A program made the translations under genes and the position numbers. A stretch of DNA of 64,000 bases from CAZLIC01 sp964559535 (GTDB taxonomy: Bacteria; Pseudomonadota; Alphaproteobacteria; Rhodobacterales; Rhodobacteraceae): positions 1-64,000 of the forward strand of contig CAZLIC010000004.1 of assembly GCA_964559535.1 (NCBI GenBank). The letters are read 5' to 3'. Shown here one piece after another: positions 50,708 to 59,831 of the stretch; position 1 is the stretch's first letter; every line of letters begins with the position of its first letter. Below the pieces are notes generated by a model. That model had not been told where the DNA came from. It saw nothing but the letters and a program-made list of their open reading frames with translations, and searched no databases.

Positions 50708-51676
50708 ATGACGTCACCTACGCAAGCGCCGCAGTTCGGCGTTCGGCAAGAGCTACCGTTTCAGCCGAACAAGCGGCGGCTTCTCGACGAGCTTTATCGC
50801 GGTCTTCGGTCGCGCGAGGAGGATCTGGATCGTGATCTGATGCAATGCGGCCTCGGGGTGCAGAGCTGCTTCAAGGCGCAGACCATTTCCAAGGTCACCT
50901 TCAGCAAGCCCGCCATGCTGCTGGTCGTGCGCGGCAGCAAGGAAATACAGGTCCCCAACAAGCGTTTTGTCGCAAAGGCTGGAGAGATGCTAATCGTTCC
51001 TCCGAACGTGGATTTCTGGCTGGGGAAGTATCCGGACCCGGACACCGGAATCTACCAAGGTATGGGATTCCGCTTCGATATCGAGACCGTAGAGGAGTTC
51101 CGGCGCGCCTACGGGAAGGGATCGGATAGCTGGAACCTCGCCGCGAACTGGCGTGCGCCGGCCTCGGAAGCGACGCTTGAATGGATCCAGCACTGGCTCG
51201 ACTGGAGCCAGAAGTATCCCGTGTCGCTTCAAGTTCAACGCCACCGCTTGGTGGAGCTTCTTCTTCTTCTTGCGCAGGCCGGCTTAGCCGGCAACATCCT
51301 GCTGGGGCGCGGTCCTAGCTGGCGCCAGCGCGTCTCACAGCTTGTCGGCGTCGATCCCGCGCGCAACTGGCGTTACGATGACATCTGCCGGACTTTGGGG
51401 GTGAGCGAATCCGCGATGCGGCGGAATCTCAGGCTGGAAGGTACCGGCTTTCGGGAGCTTCTGGAGGAAACGAGGTTGATGTCGGGCCTGACGCTCGTGC
51501 AGGAAACCGGCATGACGATCTGCCAGATTTCTGACGCGGTCGGTTATCAGTCGCAGTCGCGATTCACGGACCGTTTCAAGGAACGATTTGGCGTCACGCC
51601 CAGCTCATTGCGGCGCACCGCGTTGGCTGATGGGGGCGAAGCGTTGCTTGGATCGGGCGAAGCCACGTCCGAGTGA
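50708..51676 (+). CDS. AraC family regulator, right of divergent pair
   Basis: The protein is 322 residues from the ATG at 50708. The N-terminal sensor half (FKAQTISKVTFSKPAMLLVV, then EMLIVPPNVDFWLGKYPDPD, IYQGMGFRFDIETVEEFRRA) and the C-terminal HTH pair (DICRTLGVSESAMRRNLRL, then ICQISDAVGYQSQSRFTDRF) mark it as a paralogue of the left protein (49537). It is located 39 bp upstream of the aldehyde dehydrogenase gene, so it likely activates the 51.7-61.3 kb transport operon. Confidence 0.85.
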   Translation: MTSPTQAPQFGVRQELPFQPNKRRLLDELYRGLRSREEDLDRDLMQCGLGVQSCFKAQTISKVTFSKPAMLLVVRGSKEIQVPNKRFVAKAGEMLIVPPNVDFWLGKYPDPDTGIYQGMGFRFDIETVEEFRRAYGKGSDSWNLAANWRAPASEATLEWIQHWLDWSQKYPVSLQVQRHRLVELLLLLAQAGLAGNILLGRGPSWRQRVSQLVGVDPARNWRYDDICRTLGVSESAMRRNLRLEGTGFRELLEETRLMSGLTLVQETGMTICQISDAVGYQSQSRFTDRFKERFGVTPSSLRRTALADGGEALLGSGEATSE

Positions 51677-51715
51677 GAGCTATTCTATCCCGACAAATGC
51701 ACGCAAGAGGTCGGG

Positions 51716-53194
51716 ATGTTGGATTTTCAGATGTTTGTCGGCGGCGAGTCTCGCTCCGCCGAAAAGGGTGAATGGATCGAAAGCTACAATCCGTTCACCG
51801 GTCGCCCTTGGGCAAGGATTCCGCGCGCGACTGCTGAGGATGCGAATGCCGCCGTCGAAGCGGCCGCCGCCGCAATGGAAAATCCTGCCTGGACAAAGAT
51901 ATCTGCAAGCCAGCGCGGCGCGTTGCTGCGCAAAGTTGGCGACCTGATCCTGGCCAATGCCGAGCGGTTAGCTGACCTCGAAGTGATGGACAACGGCAAG
52001 CTCAGGGCTGAGATGCTGGGGCAACTGCGCTATCTGCCGCAGCACTACTACTATTTCGGCGGTCTCGCCGACAAGATCGAGGGTGCAGTGATCCCGTCCG
52101 ACAAGACAGGGATGTTCACGCATACCGTTCACGAGCCACTTGGCGTTGTTGTCGCGATCACGCCATGGAATTCGCCGCTGCTGCTGACGACCTGGAAGCT
52201 GGCTCCGGCACTGGCAGCGGGCAATGCGGTCGTAATCAAGCCGTCGGAACATGCGTCGGTTTCGATGATCGAGTTCGTGAAACTATTTCACGAGGCGGGG
52301 TTCCCGTCCGGCGTCGTTAACGTCATCACCGGCTACGGCCATGAGTGCGGCGCCGCATTGGTCGAGCATCCGAAGGTCGCGAAGGTAGCGTTTACGGGCG
52401 GCGACGCTGGCGGGCGGGCGGTTTACGCCGCTGCGGCCAAGTCGCTGAAACACGTGACGCTGGAGCTGGGCGGCAAGTCGCCCAATATTGTGTGTGAAGA
52501 CGCCGATATCGAACAGGCGGTAAAAGGCGCGGTCTCTGGCATTTTCGCCGCTACGGGCCAAACTTGCATGGCCGGGTCGCGCCTTCTTGTACACAATTCC
52601 ATCCATGACGGGTTCGTGGATGCGCTTCGCAGCTTCGTAAGTACGGCGAAAATGGGCGATCCCATGGCAGCCGACACCCAGATCGGGCCCGTCGCGACTA
52701 AGCCGCAGTTTGAGAAAGTACTGAGTTATGTCGACATCGCCCGCAATGAAGGCGCCACAGTGGCTTTCGGCGGCCGTTCCTATTCTGGCCCGGGTTGCGA
52801 GGATGGCTGGTTTGTTGAGCCGACGATTCTGACGAACGTCGACAACTCCATGCGGGTTGCGAGAGAGGAGATCTTCGGGCCCGTCCTTTCGGTCATCCGC
52901 TTCGCCGACGACGATGAAGCCGTCCGGATTGCCAACGACACCCCCTACGGACTTGCGGCGGGTGTCTGGACGAAGGACCTCAACCGGGCTTTCACGTATA
53001 CGCGCGCGCTCAAGGCCGGCACGGTCTGGGTCAATGCGTTCCGGGTGGTGAGCTATGCGGTTCCGTTCGGTGGCTACAAGCAGTCCGGCATCGGGCGCGA
53101 GAACGGGCAGGAGATGATCAAGGAGTACCTCCAGACCAAGAGCGTGTACATCAATCTCGAAAAAGAAGTGCCTAACCCGTTCGTTCTGCGCTGA
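51716..53194 (+). CDS. Aldehyde dehydrogenase (ALDH superfamily)
   Basis: This 492-residue enzyme has the NAD-binding ITPWNSPLLLTTWKLAPALA segment at about 148-167, Glu in LELGGKSPNIVCEDADI, the catalytic Cys in FAATGQTCMAGSRLLVH and PFGGYKQSGIGRENGQEM near the C-terminus. The substrate class is not clear; it is different from the GabD-like gene (46044), lacking the KYRNSGQTC pattern. It starts the second operon together with a Fe-alcohol dehydrogenase. Its Leu/Phe-rich N-terminus (MLDFQMFVGGES) is family-like. Confidence 0.88.
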   Translation: MLDFQMFVGGESRSAEKGEWIESYNPFTGRPWARIPRATAEDANAAVEAAAAAMENPAWTKISASQRGALLRKVGDLILANAERLADLEVMDNGKLRAEMLGQLRYLPQHYYYFGGLADKIEGAVIPSDKTGMFTHTVHEPLGVVVAITPWNSPLLLTTWKLAPALAAGNAVVIKPSEHASVSMIEFVKLFHEAGFPSGVVNVITGYGHECGAALVEHPKVAKVAFTGGDAGGRAVYAAAAKSLKHVTLELGGKSPNIVCEDADIEQAVKGAVSGIFAATGQTCMAGSRLLVHNSIHDGFVDALRSFVSTAKMGDPMAADTQIGPVATKPQFEKVLSYVDIARNEGATVAFGGRSYSGPGCEDGWFVEPTILTNVDNSMRVAREEIFGPVLSVIRFADDDEAVRIANDTPYGLAAGVWTKDLNRAFTYTRALKAGTVWVNAFRVVSYAVPFGGYKQSGIGRENGQEMIKEYLQTKSVYINLEKEVPNPFVLR

Positions 53195-53244
53195 CGCACA
53201 CCAGCACCGAAACATTGCCGCAATTGCTTAAGGGGAGGGGTAAC

Positions 53245-54447
53245 GTGCAAGCGACATTTCTGATGAGCACCCGCATCATTCACGGCGCCGGGGTGCTCGG
53301 CGGACTGGGCCAGACGGCAGCCGGGATGAAACTGTCGAATGTTCTGGTGATCACCGACCGGAACATCACGCCGCAGAAGTTCTATTTGGACGCTGTGTCG
53401 TCGCTGAAGGGAGCGGGCGTCACTGTGAACGTCTATGACGGATGCGGGATCGATGCTCATCTCGCAGAGGTGGATGAGCAGGCCGGGCGCGTTGTGCGCG
53501 AAGGTATCGACGGGGTCGTCGCGATCGGCGGCGGGTCGGCCATGTGCGTCGGCAAGGCCGTCGCGATCGTAGCCGCGAACCCGCCAAGCTTTCGGAACTG
53601 CGCGGGTGTTGCCAGCTTTCCCAACCGCGCGGTGAAGATGATCATGGTGCCGACGACTGCGGGATCGGGGGCGGAGGTGTCCCAGTTCACGCTGGTCAAG
53701 GACGACGAACGGGGCACCAAGTTCGTCGGCGGCGGCCCGCTGAGCTTTCCGGACGTAGCTATGCTCGACCCGGTGGTGCTTGCGGCCATTCCGGAACGGC
53801 TCGCGGCCGTGTCTGCCGTCGACGCGCTGACCCACGCGGTCGAGGCCATGTTCACGGACTTTGCGACGCCGCTGACTGACGGGTTGGCCGCCACGGCCGT
53901 GTCGCTGCTCATCCGTTCGGTGCCTGATGCGATCCATGCCCGAAGCGCGTCCGCCTGCGCGCAGAATCTGCTGGGATCGGCCATCGCGAACATGGCCTGC
54001 GGGAATGCGCGGCTTGGCCTAGCGCATGCGCTATCGCTTCCGCTTGAGGCCCAGCATCATCTGTCGCACGGATATGGTGTCGGGATTCTGCTGCCTCATG
54101 TGTTGGCATTTAACGCGAAGGTCGCGACCGGGAAGGTCAGGCAGCTTGCGCATGCCATGGGCGTGGCAGAACAAGGCGTGGCCGATCCCGAGGTGTTGGC
54201 CCGCGTCGTTGCCGAGATCCGCCGGTTTTACGACAGGATCAGTTTCCCACAGTCCTTCGCTGGCGTTCTTGAAGAACCGCCGTGTCTCAACACGCTTGCG
54301 CGGGCGGCAGTGCCCGGGCTCTACGGCACCGGCTCTACGGAAAACATCTCAGACGCGACGCAGATCGCGACGCCGAATATCCGAAAGGCGACCGTGGCGG
54401 AGGCTGCGGATATCTACAAGGCCTGTTTCAACCTGCCGGTGTCTTGA
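53245..54447 (+). CDS. Iron-containing alcohol dehydrogenase
   Basis: The protein is 400 residues. I choose the GTG at 53245 behind AAGGGGAGGGG; TTG 53215 or ATG 53263 are alternatives. It has an NAD-binding GGGSAMCVGKAVAIVAANP motif and the PTTAGSGAEVSQFTLVKDDE loop, with metal ligands in DALTHAVEAMF, the LGLAHALSLPLEAQHHLSHG helix (His) and the next HG-x-x-x-x-I-LLPHV region. Family members include BlcB/AttL (4-hydroxybutyrate dehydrogenase), maleylacetate reductase and lactaldehyde reductase; the substrate here is not decided. It follows the aldehyde dehydrogenase by 50 bases. Confidence 0.85.
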   Translation: MQATFLMSTRIIHGAGVLGGLGQTAAGMKLSNVLVITDRNITPQKFYLDAVSSLKGAGVTVNVYDGCGIDAHLAEVDEQAGRVVREGIDGVVAIGGGSAMCVGKAVAIVAANPPSFRNCAGVASFPNRAVKMIMVPTTAGSGAEVSQFTLVKDDERGTKFVGGGPLSFPDVAMLDPVVLAAIPERLAAVSAVDALTHAVEAMFTDFATPLTDGLAATAVSLLIRSVPDAIHARSASACAQNLLGSAIANMACGNARLGLAHALSLPLEAQHHLSHGYGVGILLPHVLAFNAKVATGKVRQLAHAMGVAEQGVADPEVLARVVAEIRRFYDRISFPQSFAGVLEEPPCLNTLARAAVPGLYGTGSTENISDATQIATPNIRKATVAEAADIYKACFNLPVS

Positions 54448-54493
54448 TCCGGACGGCGAATGGGATGGGGCAGTTCCTCAGGGAGGGGGGCGC

Positions 54494-55471
54494 GTGAAAC
54501 ACAAACTTGGAACCATCAGTCAACAGCGCATCGTGTTCGCGCTGTCGGTTGCCCTGTTCGCGGCGTTCTCGCTGTTGATCCCGGGGTTCTTCAACGCCGA
54601 GAACCTGGTGGTCTTGGTCAGAAGCGTTGCGCTTTTGGGGGTTCTCGGGCTTGGCATGGCGCTGGTGGTGATCGGGCGGGGCATCGACCTGTCGATGATC
54701 TCGGTCATGGCCATTTCGGCGGCCTGGTCGCTGCAACTGGGCGGCGAGGGTGTGTCCTTCGCCACGGCCATCGCCGCCGGGCTGGCCTTTGCCCTCGTGA
54801 TCGGCGCGATCAGCGGATACTTCATCGCTTATGTCGAGGTTCCGTCGATCTTCGCCACCCTAGCGATGGGCGCGATCGTGTACGGGGTAGGCAGGTACTG
54901 GCTGGTGCCGCTCGATGTCGTCTATCTGCCGGAATCGGTCGGCGGAGTGGAGTTCGTCGGAAAGGGCAAGGTGGCCGGAATCCCGGTGCCGATCCTCGTC
55001 TTGCTGGCTATGGTCGCGCTGGTCCACGGCCTGCTGAAGCATACCAAGCTTGGCCAGATGATCTATGCGATCGGCGACAACCTTCCGGGAGCTAGAATAT
55101 CCGGCCTTCCAGTGCGCCCGATCATCGTGGCGCAATACATGACCTCTTCCGTTATCGCCTATATCGCCGGGATAGTGACGGCCCTCGCCGTGTCGAGCAT
55201 GAACACCCGCATCGTTAACTCGACCCAGATCTACGACGTGATCCTGGTCGTGATCCTGGGCGGCATCGGCCTGAATGGCGGGCGGGGCGGCGTTTCGAAC
55301 GTCGTGGCCGGAACACTGCTAATCGGCATCCTACTGAACGGGATGATCATCCTGGACATGCCCTACACCGTCCAGAACGTTGTCAAGAGCCTGATCCTGC
55401 TGGCGGCCATCGTCGTCGACGCCTTCCTGAACCCGCGCGACGAACAGACGGCACAGCAAGGTGACATATGA
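54494..55471 (+). CDS. ABC permease (RbsC-like)
   Basis: The protein is 325 residues from the GTG at 54494 with GGAGGGGGG upstream; an ATG is lacking in this stretch. It is a typical BPD_transp_2 permease of normal size: GLGMALVVIGRGIDLSMISV at about 53-72 (a canonical GGIDLS-like motif), LGGIGLNGGRGGVSNVVAGT near 257-276 and eight to ten helices. It is the first transport gene of the second ABC system. The N-terminal overlapping frame is a shadow. Confidence 0.84.
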   Translation: MKHKLGTISQQRIVFALSVALFAAFSLLIPGFFNAENLVVLVRSVALLGVLGLGMALVVIGRGIDLSMISVMAISAAWSLQLGGEGVSFATAIAAGLAFALVIGAISGYFIAYVEVPSIFATLAMGAIVYGVGRYWLVPLDVVYLPESVGGVEFVGKGKVAGIPVPILVLLAMVALVHGLLKHTKLGQMIYAIGDNLPGARISGLPVRPIIVAQYMTSSVIAYIAGIVTALAVSSMNTRIVNSTQIYDVILVVILGGIGLNGGRGGVSNVVAGTLLIGILLNGMIILDMPYTVQNVVKSLILLAAIVVDAFLNPRDEQTAQQGDI

Positions 55472-55513
55472 AGAAGAACTAAGACGTCTGATAAAACCGG
55501 AGGGAGGAAGAAA

Positions 55514-56524
55514 ATGAGGAAACTGTTCAAGGTCGTCGCACTTGGCGCAGTGGTGGCGAGTACCGTCGCCAACATCACCTGGTCGCAGGAAGGCATCGAC
55601 GATCCGCAACGCGAGCCGTTCTATTCGTCGCTCGCTGACAAGCGGGTCGTGTTCTTGCCGCTTTCGATGGGCTTCGACTTGACCGAGACCTGGGCCGCAA
55701 TCATGGCCAAGCAAGCCGAGCATCTCGGCTACGATTTCGATATCCGCGACCCGAACTGGAGCACGGATGCGGGGGCGCAGGCTCTGACTCAGATCATCAC
55801 GGAGAAGCCCGATCTAATCGTAGTGCACAACCCTGACATTCAGGTCTATGCGCGTCTGATTCAACGTGCTCAGAAAGAGGGCATCTACGTCCTTCAGGTG
55901 AATATGCGCTCGGCGTACGCATCCGAGGGCTACGTCGGTCCCGACTGGATCGAGGTGGGCGAGCTTCTGGCAAAGACGGCGGTCGCCAAATGCTCACCCG
56001 CCAACGGCGGCTCGGGCAAAATCGCGATCACTCAGGGCCCGTTGACCGCGCCCGCCAGCGCCTATCAGATCCGGGGCGTCTTCAACATCCTCGAGCAAAA
56101 CCCCGACATCGAGGTCGTGTCGAACCAGGCGGCTGACTGGGATGCCAGTAAGGCGCGCGCGGTCACTGCGACGGCGCTTCAACAGAACGAGGATCTTTGC
56201 GCGGTCATCGGCTTCTGGGACGGTCAGGACATCGGCATCGCGGCGGCGGTTGAAGAGGCCGGGCGTCAGGGCGAGGTCAGCGTCATCACATCGGGCGCCG
56301 GCACCTCGACGGCCTGCGAGAACATCTCGGCAGGCAAGTTCACGGACTACATCAACTATAATTCCAAGGGACAGGGACGCGACTTGAACAACCTGATTGC
56401 GGAGCTGCTTCAGACCAGGCCCGAGGTCGGCAAGACCAAGATCAGCCTCTACTCCCCGCTCACGCTCACGACAGCCGAGAACCTCAAGCCGGACTCTTGC
56501 TACCGGCTCGATGACTTGAAGTAA
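55514..56524 (+). CDS. ABC substrate-binding protein
   Basis: This 336-residue periplasmic binding protein has a signal peptide (MRKLFKVVALGAVVASTVAN). The mature part contains FLPLSMGFDLTETWAAIMAK, then DPNWSTDAGAQALTQIITEK and PDLIVVHNPDIQVYARLIQ, the usual Peripla_BP_4 hinge pattern, and VIGFWDGQDIGIAAAVEEAG later. A GGAGGGAGGAAG ribosome-binding site precedes it. It serves the permease before it and the fused permease after it. The ligand is unknown; related proteins bind sugars or autoinducer-like molecules. Confidence 0.86.
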   Translation: MRKLFKVVALGAVVASTVANITWSQEGIDDPQREPFYSSLADKRVVFLPLSMGFDLTETWAAIMAKQAEHLGYDFDIRDPNWSTDAGAQALTQIITEKPDLIVVHNPDIQVYARLIQRAQKEGIYVLQVNMRSAYASEGYVGPDWIEVGELLAKTAVAKCSPANGGSGKIAITQGPLTAPASAYQIRGVFNILEQNPDIEVVSNQAADWDASKARAVTATALQQNEDLCAVIGFWDGQDIGIAAAVEEAGRQGEVSVITSGAGTSTACENISAGKFTDYINYNSKGQGRDLNNLIAELLQTRPEVGKTKISLYSPLTLTTAENLKPDSCYRLDDLK

Positions 56525-56538
56525 TCCGGAAGGCGCTC

Positions 56539-58710
56539 ATGACAACGGTAGTGGAACGGGCCGATACCGGGGCGGAAAACGCCCCGGTCACCCTCAGAGA
56601 GCGGTTGAAGGCGCTGCGGTACCGGTTTTTTCCGGATCATCTTCTGGGCGAGATTTTGTCGAAGAAGTGGGCGGACAACGCCGCCCCTTTCCTTTTCCTC
56701 ATCCTGACGATCGGCATTTTCGGCACGATTATCCCGGACTTCTTCGAGCCCCGCAGCATGACCGAGCTCATGCGCCAACTCGGAGAGTTCGGGATTGTCG
56801 TACTCGGCTTCATGATCGTTCTTGGGGTGGGGGGTATAGACCTTTCGGTAGGCTCCAATTTTGCGCTGGCCAACCTGATCGCGCTCGGCGCGATCAACCT
56901 TTACGGCCTGTCGCCGCTGACCGCGCTGCTGCTTGCCGTGACCGCCTCGTCCGCAATCGGCTTCGTGAACGGGTTGCTCGTTGGATACCTGCGGCTCCGG
57001 GCGTTTCTGACCACGCTCGTCACGCTCATCTTGGTCCGGTCGCTGATCGACATGCTGCTTCTCAAGTATGCGGTGCAGATCTCGGCCAGCTTCGTTGACG
57101 ACGATCTGTGGTTCGCCATTGGCGAGGGCTCGATTCTGGGGGTTCCGGTCAGCCTGATTGTCTTTGCGATCCTGGCTGTGGCGGTACATCTGCTTCTCAG
57201 CCGGATAAGCCTGGGTTGGCGGATTATGGCCGTAGGCGGCTCGCGGCGGTCGGCGCACAACGTCGGCATCGGTGTGCCACGGATCGTCTGCATCAGTTAC
57301 ACGCTGTGCGGCCTCTTCGCCGGGATCGCCGGCTTCCTTTACGCCACGCGACTTTCGAGCGTCGGCGCCGATACCGGCGTCGGACTGGAAATTGCGGTCC
57401 TGTCGGCAGCGGTTCTGGGCGGTAACAGCCTTGGCGGGGGGCGCGGGTCGGCCGCCAAAGCAGTCATGGGGGCGATCATCGTCCTCGTCGTCACGACAAG
57501 CATTGTCCGCCTTGGCTTTCGCAGCGGCGCGAGCCAGATTGCCCTCGGCTCAGTCTTGATGCTCGCGGTGGTGGTCGATGTTCGTTGGCTGAAGAACCGC
57601 GACAAGCTTCTGAACAAGTTCTACGTCTCGCCCGGCTACTTCCGGCTGCCGAAATCACCGGAGACCGCGGCGGGATCGGATTCGCCCTATGCGTTGAATG
57701 ACAAGCTCAGGTCAGTTCAGGTCATCGGGCTCGGCAAGGTCGAAGGGCCCGAGGATGTGATCCTGGATAGGGCTGGCCATCTCTACACCGGAAATCGGCT
57801 GGGAGACATCGTCCGCTTCAAGGCGCCCGACTACAAGGAAGTAGAAGTCTTCTGCCATATCGGCGGCCATACACTCGGCATGGCTTTCGCGAAGAACGGC
57901 GATCTCTATGTTTGTGTCGGCGGCATGGGCCTTTACGCCGTCAGCCCCACGGGTGAGGTCCGCAAGCTGACGGACGAGACCAACCGGTCGAAGTTTTCGG
58001 TTATCGACGACTCGCGCCTCAGGTTGGCCGATGATCTTGACATCGCGCCAGATGGTAAGGTCTATTTCAGCGAAGCTACCGTGCGTTATGAGATGCACAG
58101 CTGGCCCGTCGACGCGCTGGAAAGCCGGGGCAACGGCCGCATCATCTGCTACGACCCTTCGACCGATACTACCCGCACCGTCATGCGTAACCTCGTTTTC
58201 CCGAACGGCGTGTGCCTTACCCACGACGCTCAGTCGATTTTTATCGCGGAAAGCTGGTCGTGCCGAATCAACCGCTACTGGATCGCGGGCCCTAAGGCCG
58301 GAACCAGCGAAATCTTCATGGACCGCCTTCCCGGCTATCCCGATAACATCAACCGGGCATCCGACGGAACCTACTGGCTCGCACTTCTTGGGATGCGGAC
58401 GCCGGTGCTTGACCTCGCGCTCCAGATGCCGGCGTTCCGTAAACGCATGGCGCGCAGACTGCCGCACGACGAATGGCTTTACCCGAACATCAACACTGGC
58501 TGTGTCGTCAAGTTCAACGACAAGGGGGAGATCCTTGATGCGCTGTGGGATTTCGGTGGCGAAAACCATCCGATGATCACGTCGATGCGCGAACACAACG
58601 GGCGTCTCTTTCTAGGCGGCATCTCGAACAACAGGGTCGGGTGCTACACGATCCCTGGCGCCGATCCCACTTGGTCTGGACCGGACAGCTATTGGGGGTC
58701 CGCGGCGTGA
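56539..58710 (+). CDS. Permease fused to SMP-30/strictosidine-synthase-like propeller
   Basis: The single 723-residue frame has two parts. Residues about 1-350 are an RbsC-like permease (IVLGVGGIDLSVGSNFALAN-type motif at about 93-112, GGNSLGGGRGSAAKAVMG at about 294-311). Residues about 385-723 are a six-bladed propeller: LGKVEGPEDVILDRAGHLYT, RLADDLDIAPDGKVYFSEAT, VFPNGVCLTHDAQSIFIAES, GYPDNINRASDGTYWLALLG. These are the marks of SMP-30/strictosidine-synthase-like lactonases. RbsC-type permeases end in the cytoplasm, so the propeller should face the cytosol. No stop or frameshift is visible at the junction. Confidence 0.88.
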   Translation: MTTVVERADTGAENAPVTLRERLKALRYRFFPDHLLGEILSKKWADNAAPFLFLILTIGIFGTIIPDFFEPRSMTELMRQLGEFGIVVLGFMIVLGVGGIDLSVGSNFALANLIALGAINLYGLSPLTALLLAVTASSAIGFVNGLLVGYLRLRAFLTTLVTLILVRSLIDMLLLKYAVQISASFVDDDLWFAIGEGSILGVPVSLIVFAILAVAVHLLLSRISLGWRIMAVGGSRRSAHNVGIGVPRIVCISYTLCGLFAGIAGFLYATRLSSVGADTGVGLEIAVLSAAVLGGNSLGGGRGSAAKAVMGAIIVLVVTTSIVRLGFRSGASQIALGSVLMLAVVVDVRWLKNRDKLLNKFYVSPGYFRLPKSPETAAGSDSPYALNDKLRSVQVIGLGKVEGPEDVILDRAGHLYTGNRLGDIVRFKAPDYKEVEVFCHIGGHTLGMAFAKNGDLYVCVGGMGLYAVSPTGEVRKLTDETNRSKFSVIDDSRLRLADDLDIAPDGKVYFSEATVRYEMHSWPVDALESRGNGRIICYDPSTDTTRTVMRNLVFPNGVCLTHDAQSIFIAESWSCRINRYWIAGPKAGTSEIFMDRLPGYPDNINRASDGTYWLALLGMRTPVLDLALQMPAFRKRMARRLPHDEWLYPNINTGCVVKFNDKGEILDALWDFGGENHPMITSMREHNGRLFLGGISNNRVGCYTIPGADPTWSGPDSYWGSAA

Positions 58711-59786
58711 TGAAACCCTTTGATAGAGCAATCGAATGGTTCTTTGGTCGGGGGCGCTATGCCGTCACCATCCCGCCCATGGACGGTGCGCTAAGACCGA
58801 ATAGCCTGCTTGACAACCTGCCTGCCCTGGCCTCGGCGGCCGACGCCGACAATATCGCGTTGGTCGCGGGCAGGCTCGTATTCTCGTCAGGGCAGCATCT
58901 GATTGAAGCCCGACGCGATGGCACCGCCTCGACACTTCTCAGCTTTGCCTCCGACATCGCGGCGATTGCGTCGGACGGCGCGGGGCGGTGCGCTGTTGCG
59001 CTCGTCGACGGCACACTCCACCTCGGCGAAGGCCTGGCCCTGTCCCCGCAGAACTGGTTGACGAAACAGGGATGCACGTGCCCCACGGCAATGGCTTTCG
59101 ACGGGCGTGGCGGCCTCATCGTCTGTAACGGATCACGTCATAATTGCGTCACCGACTGGGCGACCGACCTGTTGCAGCAGCGGCAGTCTGGATCGGTCGT
59201 GAGGCTGGATCTTACGGACGGGTCGGCAAAGGTATTGTCCGTCGGGCTCGCATTTCCTGCGGGTGTTCTTGTCCAGGGGGACCGGATCGTCGTGGCGGAA
59301 GCCTGGCGGCACCGGTTGGTGGAGCTCGGTCGGGTTGGCGCCCCGGTTCCGCTTCTTGAAGACTTGCCCGGATATCCGTCGCGGATGGCGGAAGCTGACG
59401 GTCGTGTTTTTCTGTGTGTTTTTGCGCCGCGAAGCCAGCTGGTTGAGTTCGTCCTGCGCGAACCCGCCTATCTGCGCCGGATGATGCGCGAGGTTCCAAA
59501 GGAATACTGGATCGCACCTGCCTATCGCAGCGGGGCTTCGTTCCTTGAGCCGCTGCAAGGCGGGGGTGTGAAGCAGATGGGCATACTCAAGCCATGGGCA
59601 CCCAGCCGTTCTTACGGGCTTCTGATCGAACTGGATGCCGGCCTGGACCTTGTCAGAAGTATGCACAGCCGTGCCGACGGGTCCCGTCACGGCATCACAA
59701 GCGTCGCCACAGTCGACGGCGAGATTCTCGTCACAACGCGGGGGCGTGGCGAGGTACTGGCTATGGCTGGCGGGGCGGTCTCTTGA
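58710..59786 (+). CDS. Free strictosidine-synthase/SMP-30-like propeller
   Basis: The protein is 358 residues from the ATG sharing one base with the fusion gene stop. Propeller signatures: CTCPTAMAFDGRGGLIVCNG, AFPAGVLVQGDRIVVAEAWR, LPGYPSRMAEADGRVFLCVF, with AEAWRHRLVEL replacing the AESWSCRINRY of the fusion. No signal peptide, so it is cytosolic. It is a divergent paralogue of the propeller half of the fused permease and may form a heteromeric enzyme with it. Lactonase activity is the best guess; alternatives are esterase or binding protein. Confidence 0.8.
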   Translation: MKPFDRAIEWFFGRGRYAVTIPPMDGALRPNSLLDNLPALASAADADNIALVAGRLVFSSGQHLIEARRDGTASTLLSFASDIAAIASDGAGRCAVALVDGTLHLGEGLALSPQNWLTKQGCTCPTAMAFDGRGGLIVCNGSRHNCVTDWATDLLQQRQSGSVVRLDLTDGSAKVLSVGLAFPAGVLVQGDRIVVAEAWRHRLVELGRVGAPVPLLEDLPGYPSRMAEADGRVFLCVFAPRSQLVEFVLREPAYLRRMMREVPKEYWIAPAYRSGASFLEPLQGGGVKQMGILKPWAPSRSYGLLIELDAGLDLVRSMHSRADGSRHGITSVATVDGEILVTTRGRGEVLAMAGGAVS

Positions 59787-59831
59787 TGGGACGCGAACCG
59801 CTATCGTGCCGCAGGAGGAGAAGAGGCTGAA

